Under the pieces are notes generated by a model. That model was not told the origin of the DNA. It ran no database searches and was given only the letters and a program-made list of their open reading frames with translations. Positions 13,481-17,564 of a DNA stretch of 17,564 nt are shown here, piece after piece; the first letter of the stretch is position 1, and each line of letters starts with the position of its first letter. Origin of the DNA: Candidatus Bathyarchaeota archaeon (GTDB taxonomy: Archaea > Thermoproteota > Bathyarchaeia > TCS64); the NCBI GenBank assembly GCA_026394265.1, contig JAPKYO010000027.1, positions 1 to 17,564 of the forward strand. The letters run 5' to 3'. Position numbers and translations under genes: made by a program.

Positions 13481-13504
13481 GTCGTTCTGTTAGGCAACTC
13501 ATTC

Positions 13505-13518
13505 ATGTATTTTAAACT
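13505..13518 (-). promoter_or_regulatory. TATA box for the SNase-like gene
   Basis: On the reverse strand this reads AGTTTAAAATACAT, centred about 32 bp before the ATG at 13480. It predicts a leader of only a few bases. Confidence 0.5.
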
Positions 13519-13535
13519 TATCTCTTTTATTCCTT

Positions 13536-13640
13536 TGAGTATAAAAAGGGGCGATGTTTGCGCGGGTGTTGCTCACTTGTTCTTGGAGTTGGCTCTTTGA
13601 TGGGTCTGAGTCGCAAATAGTTCAGGCGTGATCGCCTTTT
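13536..13640 (+). other. Gene-poor stretch with TATA-like element and hairpin-T run; possible small RNA
   Basis: Between the SNase-like gene and the tRNA promoter I see no convincing protein frame. GAGTATAAAAAGGGG at 13537-13551 is a strong + strand TATA-like element. About 70 bases further, AGGCG (13624-13628) and CGCCT (13633-13637) form a hairpin with TGAT loop followed by TTTT. Together they could bound a transcript of about 70 nt. I find no C/D or H/ACA box arrangement that works. The stretch from 13641 to 13703 shows nothing recognisable. Confidence 0.25.
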
Positions 13641-13703
13641 CGATACTGGTAAGGCTCCGAGGTTGACGTTTTCATTAGCATCGTTAAGACGTTCTATGAT
13701 TGG

Positions 13704-13720
13704 GCGAAAAGGATTTTATT
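13704..13720 (+). promoter_or_regulatory. BRE/TATA promoter of tRNA-Val
   Basis: GCGAAAAGGATTTTATT combines a purine-rich BRE with a TATA element about 30 bp before the first tRNA base, the standard archaeal tRNA promoter layout. Confidence 0.65.
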
Positions 13721-13745
13721 GCGTCCGGTTCCCTAGTGGTGCTGT

Positions 13746-13822
13746 GGGCCGGTAGTCTAGCTTGGTGGAACGCCGCGTTCACACCGCGGAGGTCGCCGGT
13801 TCAAGTCCGGCCCGGCCCACCA
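13746..13822 (+). tRNA. tRNA-Val (anticodon CAC), CCA encoded
   Basis: The cloverleaf can be folded by hand. The acceptor GGGCCGG (13746-13752) pairs perfectly with CCGGCCC (13812-13818), followed by discriminator A and encoded CCA (13820-13822). The anticodon arm is CCGCG/CGCGG (13773-13777, 13785-13789) around the loop TTCACAC, anticodon CAC at 13780-13782, which reads the valine codon GUG. The T arm is GCCGG/CCGGC around TTCAAGT. The D arm (13755-13771) is weaker, with a C-A mismatch in the third pair and a final U-G. There is no intron. The variable loop AGGTC is short (type I). Confidence 0.95.
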
Positions 13823-13825
13823 CCA

Positions 13826-15061
13826 TCATGCGTCGATTCTGCGGTCCTTCTCACTGACGAGCGCCATGAAGAACAGCGAGGCGATGGCACAACCTGTGAG
13901 GAACCACCACGCGAGCGAGTATGAACCAGTCGAGTCGATTATGTACCCGAACACGGGGGGCCCAACGATGTTCCCGATCATCAGGATCATGAGCGAGTAA
14001 CCCATCGCCAGCCCCATGTACTCCTTCCGGCTGAACTCGGAGACCAGGATCAGGTTGAGTCCCCCCCAGCCTATCGCGGCGAACCCGAAGACGGCGAAGG
14101 CTAGGGCGATCACCCAGTATGAGGCGCCGGGGGCGATCACCTGCATGACTATGGTCATCACAAGTGTTATGCCGCCGGCGACGAGCAGGGGCTTCCGCCT
14201 GCTCCCCCCGAGCACCCTGTCACTCAGCGTGCCGAAGAAGAGCTTGCCGAAGACCCCGCCAACGTTAGTCAGCGCGAGGAAGACCCCCGCGACGGTCACG
14301 GTCAGGCCGACAGAGTCCTTCAGGAAGATGATCAGATAGGTCGTGAGTGAGTAGTCGACCGCCATGAAGCCTATGCAGGAGACGCTCACGAGCAGTATGT
14401 TCCTGTCTAGTAGCACCTCGCGTATCAGTTTCCAGTTGGTTGGGCCGCTTTCTTTCGGGTTTTTGATTGCCAAGGTGTCTGGTGCGTCTTTGTAGAAGAT
14501 TGAGGCGATCACGGCGGCCGCCATCGAGATGCCCCCGACTGCGAGGAAGCCAAATCGCCAGCCGAAGCTGACCGCGAGCAACGGGAGGAGGATGGCCGTG
14601 ATTATGCCCGCGACGGTGATTGAGGTCTGGTGTAGGCCAATCACCGTCCCTCTCTCGTTTACGGGGAACCACTGCAGTATCGCCTTCGTGGCGACGGCGG
14701 GGAAGCAGCCGCACCCGAGCCCTCCGAGGAAGAGGATGATGGCTGCGTCTTGCAGATTCTGCACGAAGTACATGGCGACGATGACCGCCCCCGCTGCGAA
14801 TGTCCCCGCGAAGAGCATCCTCTTGATTCCCACCCTGTCAATGAGCCAGCTGGCCGGGACTTGGAAGAGGGAATACCCCAGCGCTGCCGCGGAGACGAGT
14901 AACCCGATCTCCGTGTTCGAGAGGTGGAGTTCGTCTAATATGAACGGCGAAAGCGGGGGTACGGATATACGCACCATGTAGACGGATAGGTATGTGAGCC
15001 ACGCGATGCCAAGTATGACCCAGCGGAAGGGGCTACTCCTATTCCCGGCATCCTCCGTCAT
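13826..15061 (-). CDS. MFS transporter, anion:cation symporter-like
   Basis: The 411-aa protein has 12 predicted hydrophobic spans in two halves. The MFS motif A is SWLIDRVGIKRML (71-83) after span 2, with a related FFGTLSDRVLGG in the second half. The N-terminal stretch YLSVYMVRISVPPLSPFI, with Arg31 in span 1, and CGCFPAVATKAILQWFPVNERG resemble the ACS/hexuronate-phthalate and sugar-phosphate permease groups, which move organic anions with H+ or Na+. The substrate cannot be named. The stop lies 4 bp from the CCA of the convergent tRNA-Val. It diverges from the MBL-MFS fusion gene across 93 bp, so the two transporters may be co-regulated. Confidence 0.88.
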   Translation of the reverse strand: MTEDAGNRSSPFRWVILGIAWLTYLSVYMVRISVPPLSPFILDELHLSNTEIGLLVSAAALGYSLFQVPASWLIDRVGIKRMLFAGTFAAGAVIVAMYFVQNLQDAAIILFLGGLGCGCFPAVATKAILQWFPVNERGTVIGLHQTSITVAGIITAILLPLLAVSFGWRFGFLAVGGISMAAAVIASIFYKDAPDTLAIKNPKESGPTNWKLIREVLLDRNILLVSVSCIGFMAVDYSLTTYLIIFLKDSVGLTVTVAGVFLALTNVGGVFGKLFFGTLSDRVLGGSRRKPLLVAGGITLVMTIVMQVIAPGASYWVIALAFAVFGFAAIGWGGLNLILVSEFSRKEYMGLAMGYSLMILMIGNIVGPPVFGYIIDSTGSYSLAWWFLTGCAIASLFFMALVSEKDRRIDA

Positions 15062-15114
15062 TTCAGACCCAACACAGACCGTCGTTCGTCATTAATTAGG
15101 ATACAGACAGTCTC

Positions 15115-15127
15115 AATCCTTTTCACC
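15115..15127 (+). promoter_or_regulatory. Candidate TATA-like element for the MBL-MFS gene
   Basis: AATCCTTTTCACC lies 33 bp before the ATG at 15155 and shares CCTTTTCAC with the sequence ahead of priL. ATTAATTAGG at 15091-15100 is another AT-rich candidate, possibly for the divergent MFS gene. Confidence 0.35.
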
Positions 15128-15154
15128 GGGGGCGATGAAGATGATCCGTCGGCC

Positions 15155-17065
15155 ATGGATTTCCAGAGGATAGGTTCCCGGGGCCTCCTGTTCACGTGGA
15201 TGGAGCCCTACCATACCAACGTGTATGTGATATCTGGTCCTAAGCGTGTTTTCGTCATCGATACGTTTCTTGGGCCTGATCCGATGGGGGAAGTATTGGC
15301 GAGGCTTCGGGAGGAGGGCATCGACGGGAAGCCGCTGGTGGTCTTCAACACTCACGCCGACTACGACCACATCTGGGGGAACCAGTCATTCGAAGGCTCG
15401 CTGATCGTGTCCCACGACTCCGCTCTTAGGCGCATTCGCACCCAGGGCGAGGAGGGGCTCAAGGAGTATCGGGAACACATGATGGGGGGAGTAAGGCTCA
15501 CTCCTCCGAACCTCGTCTTCAGGAAGAAGCTCACATTCGTCGAGGACGGCGTCGAGTTCTTCTACACTCCGGGCCACACGGGCGACTCCGCGAGCTGCTT
15601 CGACTCCGTGGACAGCGTGCTGCTCCCCGGGGACAACCTCGAAGCCCCGTACCCGTACGTCAACCTGCTCAACCTCAAGGAGTACACGCAGAGCCTCGAG
15701 GAGTATACCCGGCTAGATGCGAAGGTGATCATCCCGGGGCACGATCCACCCCAGCACGACAGGACGCTGCTCGATGAGAACCTCGCCTACATTCGGGGCG
15801 TCGCATCCGGGCACGTCGACCTAGGCACGATGGATCAACGCCGCCTACGGGCGCACTACCCAAACACGGTGAGTGAGTCCCATTTTTCAGGGATGCTTTC
15901 GGGTCTTTCGGGGGAGGAGAGGCGGGGCTTCTGGGCCGCGGTCGTCGTCTGTCTCGCCATCTTCTTCGCCGACGCCAGCCACAGCGTCGTGATACCCATC
16001 TTCCCCGCCTTCGCCGAGGGGCTCGGCGCCAACCTTGCCCTGATAGGCGTCTATGGGTCAGCGGTCGGCGTGGCTATGGTCCTCCTCTCTGTGCCCATCG
16101 GGGGTATCTCCGACAGGGTCGGGCGCAAGGGCGTGATGATGCTGGGCTATGTTCTCCTCGCCGTCGTCCCTATCCTATACATTATCTCTAAGGAACCCCT
16201 CCACCTCCTCGTCGCGCGCCTGTTGCTGGGTATAGCCCAGGGCTCGACGTTCGGAATCGGGTTCGTCTGGGTATCCGAGGCCGCCCCCGCTCGGGCCAGA
16301 AGCCTACTTCAGGGATTATACATGACGACTATGGGCCTCGGCTTCACCGTCGGCCCGATTCTCGGCGGCTACGCCTCGTCCGCTTGGGGGTACGCGGCCG
16401 CCTTCTCGATAAGTAGTGTTCTAGGTGTGGTGGGTTTGGTCTTCCTGCTATTCGCAAGGGAGTCGCCCTCTAGGAGTGTGAGGGAGACTCGGCGCATTAG
16501 CTTCAGGGAAGCGATCCTGAACCCACGCGTCTTCGCCGCCGGGGTATCAAACTTCGTCAACACGCTGATGTACTCCGCATTGATCACCTTCTTCCCCCTC
16601 TACGGCGTGTACCTGGGCCTTGCGTCTTCGGAGATTGGGCTCTGCTTCACGGTTCGCGGGCTCGTCTCCACGGCCGTGAGGTTCCCAGCGGGCGCCGTTT
16701 CGCGGGGGAAAACCGCCTTCAAGCTTATGGTCATCAGCCTAGCCATATCCGCCGTCATGGTCTTCCTCCTCGCCGTCTCCTCGGGCCTCACCCTGCTTCT
16801 GCTGATCTTGGCCGTGATCGGGGTCACGTACGGCGTCTTCCTCACATCGGGGAACGTCTACGTCACCCAGGAGGCTACGCCCGAGCATCGAGGCGCCGCG
16901 ATGGGAGTGTACTCAAGCTTCGGCAACGTGAGCAACGTCGTGAGCCCCCTGATCCTCGGCGGGATCGCGCAGATCTGGGGGCTCGAGGCCACGTTCGAGG
17001 TGACCGCGGTAGCCGCATTGATCGGCGTATTCGTGATTATGCTCGTTTCGAGGAGAAACGCCTAG
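15155..17065 (+). CDS. Metallo-beta-lactamase-fold hydrolase fused to an MFS transporter
   Basis: This single 636-aa frame joins two complete domains. Residues 1 to about 215 form a metallo-beta-lactamase (MBL) fold: NTHADYDHIWGN (65-76) supplies His67, Asp71 and His72, with Asp69 where HxHxDH enzymes have the second His; TPGHTGD gives His141, LLPGDN Asp160 and IIPGHDPP His196. A linker of about 40 residues leads to MFS spans starting near residue 259 (WAAVVVCLAIFFADASHS). MFS motif A is GGISDRVGRKGVM (316-328), and the 12-span set continues to the C-terminus. The hydrolase would lie in the cytosol, next to the inner end of the transporter, since MFS N-termini are cytosolic. A role coupling substrate hydrolysis to export or import is inference. 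Met247 could be a relic start of a once separate MFS gene. Confidence 0.9.
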   Translation: MDFQRIGSRGLLFTWMEPYHTNVYVISGPKRVFVIDTFLGPDPMGEVLARLREEGIDGKPLVVFNTHADYDHIWGNQSFEGSLIVSHDSALRRIRTQGEEGLKEYREHMMGGVRLTPPNLVFRKKLTFVEDGVEFFYTPGHTGDSASCFDSVDSVLLPGDNLEAPYPYVNLLNLKEYTQSLEEYTRLDAKVIIPGHDPPQHDRTLLDENLAYIRGVASGHVDLGTMDQRRLRAHYPNTVSESHFSGMLSGLSGEERRGFWAAVVVCLAIFFADASHSVVIPIFPAFAEGLGANLALIGVYGSAVGVAMVLLSVPIGGISDRVGRKGVMMLGYVLLAVVPILYIISKEPLHLLVARLLLGIAQGSTFGIGFVWVSEAAPARARSLLQGLYMTTMGLGFTVGPILGGYASSAWGYAAAFSISSVLGVVGLVFLLFARESPSRSVRETRRISFREAILNPRVFAAGVSNFVNTLMYSALITFFPLYGVYLGLASSEIGLCFTVRGLVSTAVRFPAGAVSRGKTAFKLMVISLAISAVMVFLLAVSSGLTLLLLILAVIGVTYGVFLTSGNVYVTQEATPEHRGAAMGVYSSFGNVSNVVSPLILGGIAQIWGLEATFEVTAVAALIGVFVIMLVSRRNA

Positions 17066-17087
17066 AAACCGTGAATGGGCTCCCCGT

Positions 17088-17564
17088 TTATCTCGATAGT
17101 GTCCTCAGTGCGTCGAAGGCCCGACCGGCGTCGTCCTCCTTGAGGATGAAGCTGATCTCGCCGTCCGCCTCGTTCGCGTCGACGGCGTGTACGCCGTTCT
17201 GTGAGAGGACGTCGACGATCATGGTGAGCGCCCCCTCTAGTCCCTGCATCGCGGCGGGCAGCCTGAGGTGAAGCTCGGCGAAACCTGCCCTGACCTCGAC
17301 CTCGTGGTCCTTCAGTTCCTCGCCCACCTTCTCGGCGTCGGGCGAGTTCGTGTACACCCTGATGCCTGACTGTGTCTGGTGGAGGCTGAGCATGTAGCTG
17401 TCGAAGACCCCTAGCTTTAGCATCCTCTCGATTATCTCGGTGTGCTTCACCGGCGGGGCCTTGATTAGCACCTCGGAGATGCCCGTGACTAGGTTGAGTC
17501 GGCTGCCCGCGAGGGGGCTCCTCGGCTCTTGCGGCTCTTCGAGTTGGTTGCTGAGACGCATGAT
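17088..17564 (-). CDS. ACT-domain regulatory protein, 5' end cut by the window
   Basis: The frame ends in TAA at 17088-17090 and is still open at the right edge. An ATG at 17559-17561 could be the start (157 aa), but the first residues (MRLSNQLEEPQEPRSPLAGS) look like a linker, so an N-terminal part, perhaps a helix-turn-helix, may lie outside. Two ACT-like units follow: about residues 22-95 (NLVTGISEVLIKAP, MLKLGVFDSYMLSLH, GIRVYT) and about 96-157 (EGALTMIVDVLSQNGVHAVD, DGEISFILKEDDAGRAFDAL). Tandem ACT domains of this kind bind amino acids or other small ligands and are found in archaeal HTH-ACT regulators. The ligand is unknown. It converges with the MBL-MFS gene across 22 bp. Confidence 0.65.
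   Translation of the reverse strand: MMRLSNQLEEPQEPRSPLAGSRLNLVTGISEVLIKAPPVKHTEIIERMLKLGVFDSYMLSLHQTQSGIRVYTNSPDAEKVGEELKDHEVEVRAGFAELHLRLPAAMQGLEGALTMIVDVLSQNGVHAVDANEADGEISFILKEDDAGRAFDALRTLSR

Noticed and set aside
13552..13640. C/D box RNA
   Set aside because: TGATGG and CTGA are both present, but the spacing between them leaves no room for a guide, and no terminal stem or second box pair can be drawn.
14265..14714. 149-aa reverse-strand Arg-rich frame inside the MFS gene
   Set aside because: It is another frame of the same strand as a full-length MFS gene and has only Arg/His-rich low-complexity sequence.
1..17564. CRISPR array, insertion sequence, integrase or phage genes
   Set aside because: I saw no regularly spaced repeats, transposase or integrase motifs, or terminal inverted repeats on either strand.

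Overview
The window is chromosomal DNA from an archaeon. Evidence for this: a replication/translation cluster in archaeal order (priL, priS, GINS, L44e, S27e, aIF2-alpha, Nop10), TATA boxes about 25-35 bp ahead of start codons with little or no leader, and a tRNA with a BRE/TATA-type promoter. The GINS protein is of the Gins51 type and coding regions on the left are rich in C-ending codons. Rubredoxin suggests an anaerobic or microaerobic life. A TACK-type lineage (for example Bathyarchaeia or a relative) is my best guess from gene content, but nothing in the window fixes it.

Positions 1-5774 (mostly + strand): the C-terminal end of a PLP aminotransferase; a convergent RidA deaminase gene; then the information-processing run priL - 41-aa Cys/His microprotein - priS - gins51 - rpl44e - rps27e - aif2a - nop10, followed by a separately promoted 123-aa protein of unknown function. 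Several junctions in this run are stop/start overlaps (ATGA). The microprotein has a ribosome binding site and typical codon use, and would be missed by most gene callers.

Positions 5775-11411: a branched-chain amino acid (Liv/HAAT-type) ABC transporter split into three transcription units. livH, livM and a small membrane protein lie on the - strand, each start touching the preceding stop. The membrane-anchored binding protein livK lies divergently on the + strand and ends in a T-rich terminator. livG-livF follow from their own TATA box. The livH/livK divergent region is very AT-rich and holds two inverted repeats.

Positions 11412-13745: a leaderless rubredoxin gene runs into a convergent SAM methyltransferase gene, and the two share one CTAG as both stop codons. 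The - strand series is a degenerate SNase-like small protein, a wrecked M24 (Xaa-Pro type) peptidase gene with two apparent internal deletions and a frameshift, an ICMT-like membrane methyltransferase, and the soluble methyltransferase. Then comes a gene-poor stretch and tRNA-Val(CAC) with encoded CCA.

Positions 13746-17564: a - strand MFS transporter whose stop is 4 bp from the tRNA, a divergent 636-aa protein fusing a metallo-beta-lactamase-fold hydrolase to a complete MFS transporter, and the 3' portion of an ACT-domain protein running off the right edge.

The points most worth following are the MBL-MFS fusion, the microprotein between the primase genes, the extra zinc-binding insert in PriS, the small membrane protein coupled to livM, and the SNase-like protein lacking most catalytic residues.
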